Of a stretch of DNA of 39,812 nucleotides, positions 7,293 through 15,051 are shown piece by piece. Positions within the stretch are counted from its first letter, which is position 1. The number at the start of each line of letters is the position of its first letter. The notes beneath the pieces are model-generated. The model did no database searches. It saw nothing but the letters and a program-made list of their open reading frames with translations, and was not told the DNA's origin. The DNA is from Candidatus Poribacteria bacterium. Its GTDB lineage: Bacteria; Poribacteria; WGA-4E; WGA-3G. The DNA lies in NCBI GenBank assembly GCA_028820845.1, contig JAPPII010000069.1, positions 1 to 39,812 on the forward strand. The letters are read 5' to 3'. The translations under genes and the position numbers were made by a program.

Positions 7293-7865
7293 TTATCTAA
7301 AAAGTTGTGCGACCTGACACGAAAATCCTTCAACAACATCTTCGCCGGTGAGCGTATCGTTGCGTGTGAGCAACTTGATGTCGCTTTCCGAACGATATAT
7401 CGTCACCGTTTTTGACCTGGGTTCAAGAACCCAGACGAGCCTCACTCCTGCGTTTAAATAGGCGAATGCCTTTTCAATGACCCTGGATTGAGTGTCTGTC
7501 CGTGAAACGACTTCAACGGCGAGGTCTGGCGGAATGGCAAACGCAGTGCTTAAATCCTCAGGTATTCGTGCTGTTGATACAAACGCGATGTCTGGTATCA
7601 ATACCCGATCACCGATCTGGAAACCTGTGTCTGGCGCATAGACATCCCCGAGTTGATTCTCACGCACATATACACCCAAGGGTAAAATGAGATTTATACT
7701 AATTTTACCGTGTTCACCTGAAGTTGGTGGCATCGGAATTAATTCTCCTTTCACATATTCATATCCCTCCATATCGCTTTCAAGAAAATCCTGCAACGTC
7801 ATGTCCGTTTCTATAGGCGCGAGCAATATTGCAGCTTGTTCGTGTGCTTCTTTTTGTGTACCCAT
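7293..7865 (-). CDS. Uma2-family PD-(D/E)XK nuclease-like protein, copy B
   Basis: This 190-residue paralogue of the gene at 5916-6488 has the same landmarks: MTLQDFLESD, GYEYVKGELIPMPPTSGEHG, PDIAFVS, DLAVEVVS and LVWVLEP. The start is placed at the ATG at 7865, which has GGGAGAGG just upstream. An ATG at 7907 would add 14 residues without a ribosome site. The closing segment (DTLTGEDVVEGFSCQV) is nearly identical in both copies, so the duplication is fairly recent. As first gene of the operon it may be driven from the divergent region at 7866-7964, where a minus-strand TATAAT (7906-7911) is visible without a good -35. A biochemical role is not established for the family. Confidence 0.85.
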   Translation of the reverse strand: MGTQKEAHEQAAILLAPIETDMTLQDFLESDMEGYEYVKGELIPMPPTSGEHGKISINLILPLGVYVRENQLGDVYAPDTGFQIGDRVLIPDIAFVSTARIPEDLSTAFAIPPDLAVEVVSRTDTQSRVIEKAFAYLNAGVRLVWVLEPRSKTVTIYRSESDIKLLTRNDTLTGEDVVEGFSCQVAQLFR

Positions 7866-7901
7866 CAGAGCCTCTCCCTTTTTTATGCTTACTGTTTTCA
7901 A

Positions 7902-7930
7902 TTGCATTATACCGAATTTTTTGCTATAAT
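7902..7930 (+). promoter_or_regulatory. Sigma-70-like promoter for the HTH-MBL gene
   Basis: TTGCAT at 7902-7907, a 17-bp spacer and a perfect TATAAT at 7925-7930 lie 34 bp before the ATG at 7965. The site sits in the short divergent region between two units, so the HTH protein could act on its own promoter and on the opposing operon. That regulation is inference. Confidence 0.7.
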
Positions 7931-7964
7931 TTTCTGAAATGAAAAATTCAAGGAGAACACCACT

Positions 7965-8792
7965 ATGGCTTATGCACTTGAAGACGAATTTGGTGATATT
8001 ATTGGTAAAGCCCGACGCGGGCAGAACATCTCTCAGAACAAAATCGCTACCGCCGCCGGTATTACAGAGGCAGAACTGGCGCGTATGGAACAGTATACCT
8101 TAAAACCGACAGAATCGCAAGTCTTTCGTCTCGCAGAAGTACTCAATTTAGACGGTGCCAAGTTGCTCGATATTGCGACGGAGCAGTGGGAACCAGAGCC
8201 CGCGCAACAAGCGAGCGACGCAAGTCTCGAAGTTATCACGATTAGCGCGCCAGTCGGCGGGTGGCCCGTCAATGCCTATCTATTGGTATGCAAAGCCACC
8301 GATGATGCTGCAATCATTGACACCGCTGCACATCCAGACCTCGTTTTGGAACAGGTGGATGCCCATAACGTGAATCCGACGGCGATCCTTTTGACGCATG
8401 CCCACAGCGATCATACCGATGGGTTACCGCAGCTCCAAACCGCCACCGGTTGCGAAACGTACATCCATAAGGACGAACCGAAACCGCGGAGTAACACGCG
8501 ACTCCGTGAAGTCGCACACGCCGATATCCTCTCCGTTGGTGAACTTATGGTAACCGTTGTCAATACACCCGGACATACACCCGGCGGCTGTAGTTTCCTC
8601 ACGCAGAACGCAGCATTTGTCGGCGATGCGATTTTCGCCGGTTCTGTCGGGGGTCCCAACATCTCGTATCAGGCTGAAATTGACAGCGTCCGTGACAATC
8701 TACTTTCACTTCCTGACGCGGTAAGACTCTACCCAGGACACGGTCCTTCCACGACCGTCGGTGAGGAGAAATTACACAACCCGTTTTTCTAA
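7965..8792 (+). CDS. XRE-type HTH fused to metallo-beta-lactamase hydrolase
   Basis: This protein has 275 residues. Residues about 10-65 form an XRE/Cro-type helix-turn-helix (GQNISQNKIATAAGI, then PTESQVFRLAEVLNL). Residues about 78-275 form a metallo-beta-lactamase domain with H145-x-H147-x-D149-H150, H204 in PGHTPGG, D221 in GDAIFAG and H259 in PGHGP. These are the expected metal ligands of a glyoxalase-II-like hydrolase, so the enzyme part looks active. AGGAG nine bases upstream supports the ATG. Glyoxalase-II-like domains act on thioesters or related small molecules, and a fused DNA-binding domain suggests a sensor-regulator. The gene is divergent from the Uma2/isomerase operon, a classical position for a local regulator. 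Alternatively the HTH may only mediate dimerisation. Confidence 0.88.
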   Translation: MAYALEDEFGDIIGKARRGQNISQNKIATAAGITEAELARMEQYTLKPTESQVFRLAEVLNLDGAKLLDIATEQWEPEPAQQASDASLEVITISAPVGGWPVNAYLLVCKATDDAAIIDTAAHPDLVLEQVDAHNVNPTAILLTHAHSDHTDGLPQLQTATGCETYIHKDEPKPRSNTRLREVAHADILSVGELMVTVVNTPGHTPGGCSFLTQNAAFVGDAIFAGSVGGPNISYQAEIDSVRDNLLSLPDAVRLYPGHGPSTTVGEEKLHNPFF

Positions 8793-9050
8793 TTTTGTTG
8801 TTAAAAAACTTTTCATAATCCAGAGACGGTTGAAATTAACCGAAAACCCGGGGAATGCCATAGGACATTCATACCCCGGTTCATGCCCTAAGGCATGAAT
8901 ACCGTTGATTCTGATTTTTAGTGAGTATATTGTCTTAACTTTACATTACTGCAATTGTTGAAAACCTTTCATAGTCCAGAGGCGGTTAAAATTTGCCGAA
9001 AACCACCGTGAAACGAAGTGGAACGGTGACCAGATTTAATCGTTAAAAAT
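8793..9050. repeat. Intergenic region with ~50-bp direct repeat and hairpins
   Basis: An imperfect direct repeat occurs at 8796-8848 and 8954-9004; shared cores are TTTCATA-TCCAGAG-CGGTT and CCGAAAACC. Between the copies lie an imperfect CCGGGG/CCCCGG hairpin and a perfect hairpin TTCATGCC-CTAA-GGCATGAA (8880-8899). Next to copy two is a hairpin CACCGT/ACGGTG (9004-9009 and 9023-9028) with the 13-nt loop GAAACGAAGTGGA. No gene is seen. One of the hairpins may end transcription of the upstream gene. Confidence 0.7.
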
Positions 9051-10073
9051 TTGTTCTCGTATCTGATTCAACGTTTCCTTTCGATCGGTCTATCGCTTTT
9101 AGCGGTATCGCTCCTTGTCTTTTTGATGGTGCATCTCATCCCAGGCGATGCCGCTGTCGCTATTTTGGGAGAGCGTGCTACCGAAAGAGCACTCACCGAA
9201 CTCCGAGAGGAGATGGGACTGGACAAGCCGCTTTATTACCAATACGCCAAGTTCTTGTGGGATATCGCGCACCTTGATTTCGGACGCTCCTTTAAAACAA
9301 AGCAACCCGTCATTGACGAGATCAAACGTTATTTCCCAGCGACTGTTGAGTTAACCCTCGCTGCGATGGCTTTTTCGATGCTGTTCGGCATCGCTGCGGG
9401 GGTTATTGCTGCCGTCTCGCGTGGAACGTTTTGGGACTATTTTTCCATGTCGGTTTCCCTTGCTGGGATCTCTATGCCGATCTTCTGGCTGGGTTTGATG
9501 CTCATACTCCTCTTCTCCTATTTTTTCCCGATACTTCCGAGCACAGGACGCTTAGATGTCGTCTTAGATTTAGATATCCAATCCCGCACGGGTCTGTATC
9601 TCATTGATACGCTGCTTGCCGGAAACTTTACCGCCTTTCGGAATGCTATTGCCCACTTAATCCTTCCAGCCATTACGTTGGGAACTATCCCATTAGCGAT
9701 TATTGCTCGGATGACGCGTTCGAGTCTACTTGAAGTCCTGAATCAACCGTATATTACAACGGCGTATGCGAAGGGCTTGCCACGCTGGAAGGTTATCGGC
9801 AAACACGCCATGAAGAATAGCATGGTGCCTGTTTTGACGATCATTGGACTGGAATTCGGCTATCTGATGGGAGGTGCTATTTTAACCGAACATATCTTCT
9901 CGTGGCCCGGACTCGGTTCGTGGTTGCGTGCTGCCGTTGAGGCGCGCGATGTCCGGGCAGTACAAGGCGGCGTACTTTTCGTCGCAACGGTCTTTATGCT
10001 CGTCAATCTTATCGTTGATATGTTGTATGCCTATTTCGATCCGCGTCTCCGAGTGGAGGACGCTGCCAAATGA
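9051..10073 (+). CDS. Peptide/nickel-type ABC transporter permease (DppB-like)
   Basis: This 340-residue inner-membrane protein has the DppB/OppB hallmarks. It opens with a hydrophobic helix (SIGLSLLAVSLLVFLMVHLIPGD) and has a short periplasmic region with GLDKPLYYQY. Further membrane helices surround an EAA loop (AYAKGLPRWKVIGKHAMKNSMVP) that contacts the ATPase. It would import oligopeptides, dipeptides or related solutes with a periplasmic binding protein and two ATPases, none of which are in this window. The start is TTG at 9051: an in-frame stop lies at 9027 and there is no ATG between, but no clear ribosome site precedes it. It overlaps the next gene by four bases (ATGA), showing translational coupling. 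Confidence 0.9.
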   Translation: MFSYLIQRFLSIGLSLLAVSLLVFLMVHLIPGDAAVAILGERATERALTELREEMGLDKPLYYQYAKFLWDIAHLDFGRSFKTKQPVIDEIKRYFPATVELTLAAMAFSMLFGIAAGVIAAVSRGTFWDYFSMSVSLAGISMPIFWLGLMLILLFSYFFPILPSTGRLDVVLDLDIQSRTGLYLIDTLLAGNFTAFRNAIAHLILPAITLGTIPLAIIARMTRSSLLEVLNQPYITTAYAKGLPRWKVIGKHAMKNSMVPVLTIIGLEFGYLMGGAILTEHIFSWPGLGSWLRAAVEARDVRAVQGGVLFVATVFMLVNLIVDMLYAYFDPRLRVEDAAK

Positions 10074-10924
10074 ATACATCGGGGACTGTTACCAGCCAAG
10101 GACACGTTTTTCGGAAGTTGCTCCGACACCGTTCTGCGACTATTGGTGCCTCCATCATCCTATTTTTTATTTTTCTCGCTATCTTCGCGCCGCTCATTGC
10201 AACACACGATCCGAGACAGGCGAACGTCGTTGAACGTCTGAGCGGTTGGTCGGCGACGCACTACCTCGGCACCGATGGTGTGGGACGGGACATCTTCAGT
10301 AGGATTGTCTACGGCACTCAAATTTCTCTGCGGGTTGGACTTATCGCGATGACGTTTTCGATCGGGTTCGGCACGCTGTTCGGGGCAATCGCCGGTTATT
10401 ACGGCGGTAGACTTGATAACGCTGTTATGCGTGTCATGGATATGATGCTTGCGATGCCGAGTATCCTCCTCGCCATGGTGATTGTCACCATTCTCGGACA
10501 GAGCCTCACGAATGCGATTATCGCTGTTTCTATCGTCTATATTCCGCAATACGCCCGCATTTTGCGTGCAGCCGTCCTGAAGGTCAGAGAATTAGATTAT
10601 GTCGTCGCCGCGAAGGTCATTGGTGCAAGTGACAGTCGCATTCTCCTAACGACTGTGCTTCCGAACTGTATTGCGCCATTGATTGTCCAAGCCACGTTGG
10701 GTATCGGCGCAGCAATTTTAGATGCAGCGGGTCTCAGTTTTTTAGGACTCGGCGCGGAGATTGGCGAACCTGAATGGGGTGCGATGCTCAACGAGAACCG
10801 GAAGTTTATCCGCCGTGCCCCGCTCACTGTTACCGCCCCCGGTATCGCTATTTTTCTGATTGTCTTAGGTTTCAACCTCCTCGGCGATGCCCTCCGAGAC
10901 GCACTTGATCCGCAGATAGATTGA
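10070..10924 (+). CDS. Peptide/nickel-type ABC transporter permease (DppC-like)
   Basis: This 284-residue partner of the preceding permease has a cytoplasmic N-terminus, an early helix (ATIGASIILFFIFLAIFAPLI), the DppC-type segment with GTDGVGRDIFSRIVYG, and an EAA loop (VVAAKVIGASDSRILLTTVLPN). It ends with a hydrophobic helix and GDALRDALDP, typical of the family. Its ATG overlaps the stop codon of the upstream gene. Together the two form the membrane channel of an ABC importer. No substrate-binding protein or ATPase follows: the next gene is aroQ after 100 bp with its own promoter. The substrate cannot be told from the permeases. Confidence 0.92.
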   Translation: MNTSGTVTSQGHVFRKLLRHRSATIGASIILFFIFLAIFAPLIATHDPRQANVVERLSGWSATHYLGTDGVGRDIFSRIVYGTQISLRVGLIAMTFSIGFGTLFGAIAGYYGGRLDNAVMRVMDMMLAMPSILLAMVIVTILGQSLTNAIIAVSIVYIPQYARILRAAVLKVRELDYVVAAKVIGASDSRILLTTVLPNCIAPLIVQATLGIGAAILDAAGLSFLGLGAEIGEPEWGAMLNENRKFIRRAPLTVTAPGIAIFLIVLGFNLLGDALRDALDPQID

Positions 10925-10954
10925 GGATTTTAACATCGGATTCCCGAAAAACCT

Positions 10955-10983
10955 TTGCAAATTTTTCTAATCCATTATATACT
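10955..10983 (+). promoter_or_regulatory. Sigma-70-like promoter upstream of aroQ
   Basis: TTGCAA (10955-10960), a 17-bp spacer and TATACT (10978-10983) lie 44 bp before the aroQ start. Both boxes match the consensus in five of six bases or close to it. This suggests aroQ is transcribed independently of the permease pair. Confidence 0.6.
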
Positions 10984-11027
10984 TTCTGAGGCAACGGTTA
11001 TATTTCACGAGAAAAGGAAACACATGC

Positions 11028-11480
11028 ATGAACATACTCGTCCTTCACGGACCGAATCTGCATCTCTTAGGGAAACGCCAACCCGAAATCTATGGACACC
11101 AAACGTTAGCAGACATCAACGCCACGCTTGATCGGCACGCTGCAGCATCACCGCATGAGATTGTACTCAAAATCTTCCAGTCTAACCACGAAGGCGAACT
11201 CGTCTCTATCATCGGAGACCACATTGATTGGGCAGACGGCATCCTGATTAACCCCGCTGCCTATACGCATACCAGTGTCGCCATTCGAGATGCTCTTTCT
11301 ACCGTCGCACTTCCCGTTATTGAGATTCATCTCTCCAACATCTATGCCCGCGAAGCGTTTCGGCATCATTCTTATATATCGGCGGTTGCTGTCGGAGTCA
11401 TCGGCGGTTTCGGAACCCATAGTTATACCCTCGCCCTTGAGGCAATGATCCAGATTTTGCAACAAACTCAGGAGAATTAA
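11028..11480 (+). CDS. aroQ: Type II 3-dehydroquinate dehydratase
   Basis: This 150-residue enzyme converts 3-dehydroquinate to 3-dehydroshikimate in the shikimate pathway, in the cytoplasm as a dodecamer in known members. The family opening is clear: MNILVLHGPNLHLLGKRQPEIYG, with catalytic Y22 in the flexible loop. The GILINPAAYTHTSVAIRDAL segment and EIHLSNIYAREAFRHHSYIS supply the other active-site residues, including the catalytic histidine. Length matches the family. The start at 11028 lies about ten bases after AAAAGGA; an overlapping ATG at 11024 is out of frame. The gene stands on its own promoter. No other shikimate gene is nearby. Confidence 0.97.
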   Translation: MNILVLHGPNLHLLGKRQPEIYGHQTLADINATLDRHAAASPHEIVLKIFQSNHEGELVSIIGDHIDWADGILINPAAYTHTSVAIRDALSTVALPVIEIHLSNIYAREAFRHHSYISAVAVGVIGGFGTHSYTLALEAMIQILQQTQEN

Positions 11481-11490
11481 AAAACGCGAA

Positions 11491-11511
11491 GCCTGAAACG
11501 AAGTGGAAGGC
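11491..11511. repeat. Stem-loop with GAAACGAAGTGGA loop
   Basis: GCCT (11491-11494) and AGGC (11508-11511) enclose the 13-nt sequence GAAACGAAGTGGA. The same loop, with a different stem, occurs at 9004-9028. A fixed loop on changing but still paired stems suggests selection at the RNA level or a spreading repeat. It lies 10 bp after the aroQ stop codon and lacks a T-run. Confidence 0.55.
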
Positions 11512-11576
11512 GGGTGTACGGGGACGCTTCTGAAATTTTACACGTTCCTTACCGAACCGCAAGGAAAGTTAAAAAA

Positions 11577-12719
11577 ATGGCAAAAAATCCGTTTATACCG
11601 TTTAGTCGTCCTTGGATTGATGATACCGAAATAGAAGCCGTGAGTCAAGTGCTCGCTTCCAAATGGATCAGCACAGGTAACAGAACGCGCGAATTTGAAC
11701 GTGCTTTTGCCGAATATCTCGGTGTCAAGCACGCGATCGCTGTCAGTTCTTGCACTGCTGCATTACATCTGAGTCTTGTTGTCGCTGGTGTTGGTAGTGG
11801 CGATGAAGTCATCACGACCCCTTATACCTTCACCGCAACCGCCGAAGCGATCCGGTATGTCGGCGCGAAACCCGTCTTTGTAGACATTCAGCCCGATACC
11901 TTGAACATCGACGTAACCCAGATTGAACAGGCTATCACACAGCGTACGAAGGCAATAATGCCCGTCCATTTCGCCGGACTCCCCTGTGATATGGATGTCC
12001 TCCAGGACATCTGCCGAAACCATAATCTCATACTCATTGACGACGCTGCCCACGCCATTCCAACTGAATACAAAGGGCAGTACATCGGCAACATCGGCGA
12101 CCTCTCCGCTTTTAGTTTCTATGCGAATAAAAACCTCACGACAGGTGAGGGTGGTATGATTACCACCAACAACGATGAATTTGCCAAACCGCTCCGTACA
12201 ATGCGGCTCCACGGGATCGACAAAGACGCTTGGGCACGTCAATCACAGCGCGACATCTGGCGGTATGACATCGCCACCGAGGGATATAAGTACAACATGA
12301 CCGATATTCAAGCGGCGATAGGATTGTGCCAACTCATGAAGCTCAACAAGCAACATGAACGCCGCCGAGATCTCGCGCAGATATATCAAAAGGAACTGGC
12401 AAATTTCTCGCAAATCAACACACCAGTAGTACCCGATAATCCCAACGAGCATTCTTGGCACCTCTACATTATTCAACTCCCCCCCGGTGAACGCGAAGGA
12501 TTTATCGGAGCCCTACGCGAGGCGAACATTGAATGCAGTGTCCACTATATCCCGTTACATCTCTTCGAGTTTTATCAGAAGCAATACGGTTATTGCATAG
12601 GTGATTTCCCGTGCGCTGAAGCAGCATTTGAACGCGTCGTGAGTCTCCCCCTTCATCCTGGACTAACCGAAGAGGAGATTCATATCGTAATCGATGCGAT
12701 AGGGAAAATCGTGGGATAA
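11577..12719 (+). CDS. DegT/DnrJ/EryC1/StrS-type sugar aminotransferase
   Basis: This 380-residue PLP enzyme transfers an amino group to a keto-sugar nucleotide, usually for surface polysaccharide or glycan synthesis. Visible signatures are the FSRPWIDDTEIEAVSQVLASKWISTGNRTREFE opening segment, the AVSSCTAALHLSL cofactor region, DDAAHAIP, and SFYANKNLTTGEGG with the PLP lysine at K185. A NMTDIQAAIGLCQL segment and an HSWHLYIIQL segment follow. Length fits the family. The ATG at 11577 is preferred because of AAGGAAAG upstream and the family N-terminus; an in-frame ATG at 11514 would add 21 residues that look non-coding. No other sugar-nucleotide genes flank it, so its glycan target is unknown. 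Confidence 0.93.
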   Translation: MAKNPFIPFSRPWIDDTEIEAVSQVLASKWISTGNRTREFERAFAEYLGVKHAIAVSSCTAALHLSLVVAGVGSGDEVITTPYTFTATAEAIRYVGAKPVFVDIQPDTLNIDVTQIEQAITQRTKAIMPVHFAGLPCDMDVLQDICRNHNLILIDDAAHAIPTEYKGQYIGNIGDLSAFSFYANKNLTTGEGGMITTNNDEFAKPLRTMRLHGIDKDAWARQSQRDIWRYDIATEGYKYNMTDIQAAIGLCQLMKLNKQHERRRDLAQIYQKELANFSQINTPVVPDNPNEHSWHLYIIQLPPGEREGFIGALREANIECSVHYIPLHLFEFYQKQYGYCIGDFPCAEAAFERVVSLPLHPGLTEEEIHIVIDAIGKIVG

Positions 12720-12738
12720 GAGTCCAGCAAAATAGGTA

Positions 12739-12759
12739 GGCGAGGTTTGCAACCTCGCC
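12739..12759. repeat. Perfect 9-bp stem-loop after the aminotransferase
   Basis: GGCGAGGTT (12739-12747) and AACCTCGCC (12751-12759) pair perfectly over a TGC loop. It lies 20 bp after the aminotransferase stop and 50 bp before the next gene. No T-run follows, so it may be a dispersed hairpin repeat, an RNA-stabilising 3' end or a weak terminator. Confidence 0.6.
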
Positions 12760-12808
12760 GGTTCAGACGGTATTATCAGCCAAGTGCGTATATTCACTAT
12801 AACAAAAG

Positions 12809-13378
12809 ATGGAAACACCTAACCCGTCAAACGCCACGCTTTACCAAATTATCCCCGCCGAAGTGTGCTTCTCTTGTGATGTCTGTTGTCGGTTTTTGGA
12901 GGCGGACAGCCCACTCGCACCCATCTTCACAGAAGGAGAGAGGGAAAAGGTTATCGCAGCGGGTGCGGATCCCGCACTGTTCCGTCCACAAGCCGATGGG
13001 AAAAGCGCGCAGATTCAACTAAAACCCCACACAGATTTCTACATCTGCCCCTTTTTTGATCCAGAAACGAGCCACTGCACTATCTATCCAATCCGTCCGC
13101 TTGACTGCCAACTCTATCCGTTTGCGTTAATGTTCAGTAAAGACGGAGGCGCGGTTGTCCTCGGTGTGGATACCCTCTGTCCATTTGGTGAGGAACACCT
13201 TGAAACAGAAGCCTTCCAGCGTCACATCCGCGATGTCATCAATTACATTGAATCCGAGGCGGTTACAGCGCAGATCACTGCGAACTGGCACATCATCGGT
13301 GATTATCAAGAGACCGTGAAGATTGTCCACAGGCTTCGTAACAGTGATTGTCTAATCGCTATGCTTCAAACCAATTGA
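12809..13378 (+). CDS. YkgJ-type cysteine-cluster (metal-chelating) protein
   Basis: This 189-residue protein has the YkgJ-family cysteine pattern: C20-x2-C23-x2-C26-C27 near the N-terminus, then C80, C90 in SHCTIYPIRP, and C100 in DCQLYPFAL. Proteins of this family are thought to bind iron or zinc. A precise reaction is not established, though some members are linked to protein modification. It opens a tight plus-strand operon: the next gene starts three bases after its stop and thiamine diphosphokinase follows. The start at 12809 is the only ATG before the first cysteines; upstream sequence is A-rich but lacks a strong ribosome site. The C-terminal half is helical and unassigned. Confidence 0.85.
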   Translation: METPNPSNATLYQIIPAEVCFSCDVCCRFLEADSPLAPIFTEGEREKVIAAGADPALFRPQADGKSAQIQLKPHTDFYICPFFDPETSHCTIYPIRPLDCQLYPFALMFSKDGGAVVLGVDTLCPFGEEHLETEAFQRHIRDVINYIESEAVTAQITANWHIIGDYQETVKIVHRLRNSDCLIAMLQTN

Positions 13379-13381
13379 GAG

Positions 13382-14332
13382 ATGCAACTGCGACCGCTGA
13401 CCCTCAATGACAAACCGATGTTTGACTTATATGCAGAGAACGAAGTTGGGAAACCTTGCCAACACACGCGCTTGTCAAGTTATGCGTTTGCTCCGTTATA
13501 TATATGGCGCGATCACTTCACATTTTATTGGGGAGAGTTGGCAGGACATCTGTGTGTTTTCGCAAAGCAGAACGACGATTATTTTATGCCAATTTTACCG
13601 ATACCCTACGAAGTCGGGAGTTGTCGTTATTTGAAGGTGGTACGTGAGGCGTATCAGTTTATGTTGGAATCGAGTCGAAACCCACATATCGTCCGAATCG
13701 AAAATGTTCCGAAGGAGATGCTCCGTTTCTTTAAAGAAAATGGATTTTCTGCGACTTTGAAGGAGACGGAATATCTCTATGAAACAGAGACGCTTAGCCG
13801 ACTAAGCGGGAATCGCTACAAGAGCAAACGGAGTGCCTACAATGCCTTTGTTGCAAAACACCCGTCGGTAACACTCACACCGTATTGTTCTGCCGATCGA
13901 GATGCCTGTTTCGCCCGCTGTGACGCATGGCGAACCGAACGTGCGTCGCAATGTAACGATGATATTTATTGTGTAATGCTTGATAATTCGCGTGCCGCAC
14001 ACCGAACCGCTATTGCAGACGCAGACGCACTCGGACTTATTGGTAGGGTTGTTCGTATCAATGGTGAGATCAAAGCCTATACCTTCGGCTATCCACTAAA
14101 CACCGATACGTTTTGCGTCTTGTTTGAAGTCACAGATCTCCGCACAAAGGGACTGGCACAATTCATCTATCGCGAATTCTGTCGTGAATTAGTCGGGACT
14201 TACAGGTGGATTAACGCTATGGACGATTCCGGGTTGGAAAATCTAAGGCGCGTCAAACGTTCTTATCATCCGACTCGGTTGGTTCCATCCTATAACATCG
14301 TGAGTCCGCCAACCGTCTGCAGCCAAGCGTAA
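13382..14332 (+). CDS. DUF2156 / LPG-synthase-C-like acyltransferase-fold protein
   Basis: This 316-residue protein follows the tandem GNAT-like layout of DUF2156, the C-terminal domain of phosphatidylglycerol lysyltransferases (MprF). It has an N-terminal half with YAFAPLYIWRDHF and a second half with YKSKRSAYNAF, GLIGRVVRINGEIKAYTFGYPL and YRWINAMDDSGLENLRRVKRSYHPTRLV. In MprF this domain moves an aminoacyl group from tRNA to lipid, but stand-alone versions without the membrane part are of unknown target. No membrane segments are seen, so it is probably cytoplasmic. It sits three bases after the YkgJ-type gene and five before thiamine diphosphokinase, so the three are very probably co-transcribed. 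A functional link between them is not obvious. Confidence 0.85.
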   Translation: MQLRPLTLNDKPMFDLYAENEVGKPCQHTRLSSYAFAPLYIWRDHFTFYWGELAGHLCVFAKQNDDYFMPILPIPYEVGSCRYLKVVREAYQFMLESSRNPHIVRIENVPKEMLRFFKENGFSATLKETEYLYETETLSRLSGNRYKSKRSAYNAFVAKHPSVTLTPYCSADRDACFARCDAWRTERASQCNDDIYCVMLDNSRAAHRTAIADADALGLIGRVVRINGEIKAYTFGYPLNTDTFCVLFEVTDLRTKGLAQFIYREFCRELVGTYRWINAMDDSGLENLRRVKRSYHPTRLVPSYNIVSPPTVCSQA

Positions 14333-14337
14333 GAAAT

Positions 14338-15051
14338 ATGAGAGCAGCACTTATCTTTCTCAACGGCTATTACGATCTACGCTATCTCGATTTTTACCGT
14401 TCCGAGATTGCGCGCGCGATAGAGAACCGTTTTCCGCTTATCTGTGCCGACGGGGGTATTCGCATCTTTGACGAATTAAATCGACAGGCAAGCACTCCGG
14501 TGGTCCCAGATATACATATAGGGGATATGGACTCGGTTCCAGACGGTGCCACGAAAGCGAAGCGGACTGTTCAGAAGTGGGTTGGGCAGACAGACAAAGA
14601 TTGGACAGATGGGCAGCTCGCTGTGGATTACACATTGGAAAAGGACGGCTGCCGACATATTATCATCTACGGCGGTTTGCCGCGTCCGGACGAGTATGAA
14701 ACCGACCAGTTCCTTGGAAACCTAAAACTGATGCGTTTTGGGCGTTATCGGCTTTCTTCGGACGAACCTTACAGTGCCGAGATGCGGGATCCGAGACAAA
14801 CGATCCATTATGTTTTATCGACGATACAGCTGTCTCGAAAAAACAGTGGATTGCAACGGGTTTCACTCATTGCCGATGTTCCGAACGTCGTCGTAGAAAC
14901 GAGCGAGAACCTGCGTTGGGATTTAGCATCGCTCCACATCCATCCCGACTTAACAAACGCGCTTCGCAACGAATTTATAGAAGGCGCGGAATGGGCAACG
15001 CTCACGCTTGTTGACGACTCCGCACCTGTTTATGTGATTCATAATTGGTGA
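14338..15051 (+). CDS. thiN: Thiamine diphosphokinase
   Basis: This 237-residue enzyme would transfer pyrophosphate from ATP to thiamine, giving thiamine diphosphate, the cofactor of the KorAB oxidoreductase encoded further along. The family marks are in order: ADGG at residues 37-40, GDMDS at 62-66, TDKDWTDGQLA from residue 85, and a strand-turn IIIYGGLPRPDE. The acidic residues in these motifs bind metal and ATP in known structures. The C-terminal thiamine-binding half is more divergent. It is the last gene of a three-gene operon (gap five bases), and its final 13 bases overlap the convergent dehydratase gene. I found no thiamine riboswitch before the operon. Confidence 0.9.
   Translation: MRAALIFLNGYYDLRYLDFYRSEIARAIENRFPLICADGGIRIFDELNRQASTPVVPDIHIGDMDSVPDGATKAKRTVQKWVGQTDKDWTDGQLAVDYTLEKDGCRHIIIYGGLPRPDEYETDQFLGNLKLMRFGRYRLSSDEPYSAEMRDPRQTIHYVLSTIQLSRKNSGLQRVSLIADVPNVVVETSENLRWDLASLHIHPDLTNALRNEFIEGAEWATLTLVDDSAPVYVIHNW

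Noticed and set aside
12720-12808. Thiamine riboswitch before the operon with thiamine diphosphokinase
   Set aside because: The 89-bp leader has only a simple 9-bp hairpin; the conserved CTGAGA and other thi-box parts are absent.
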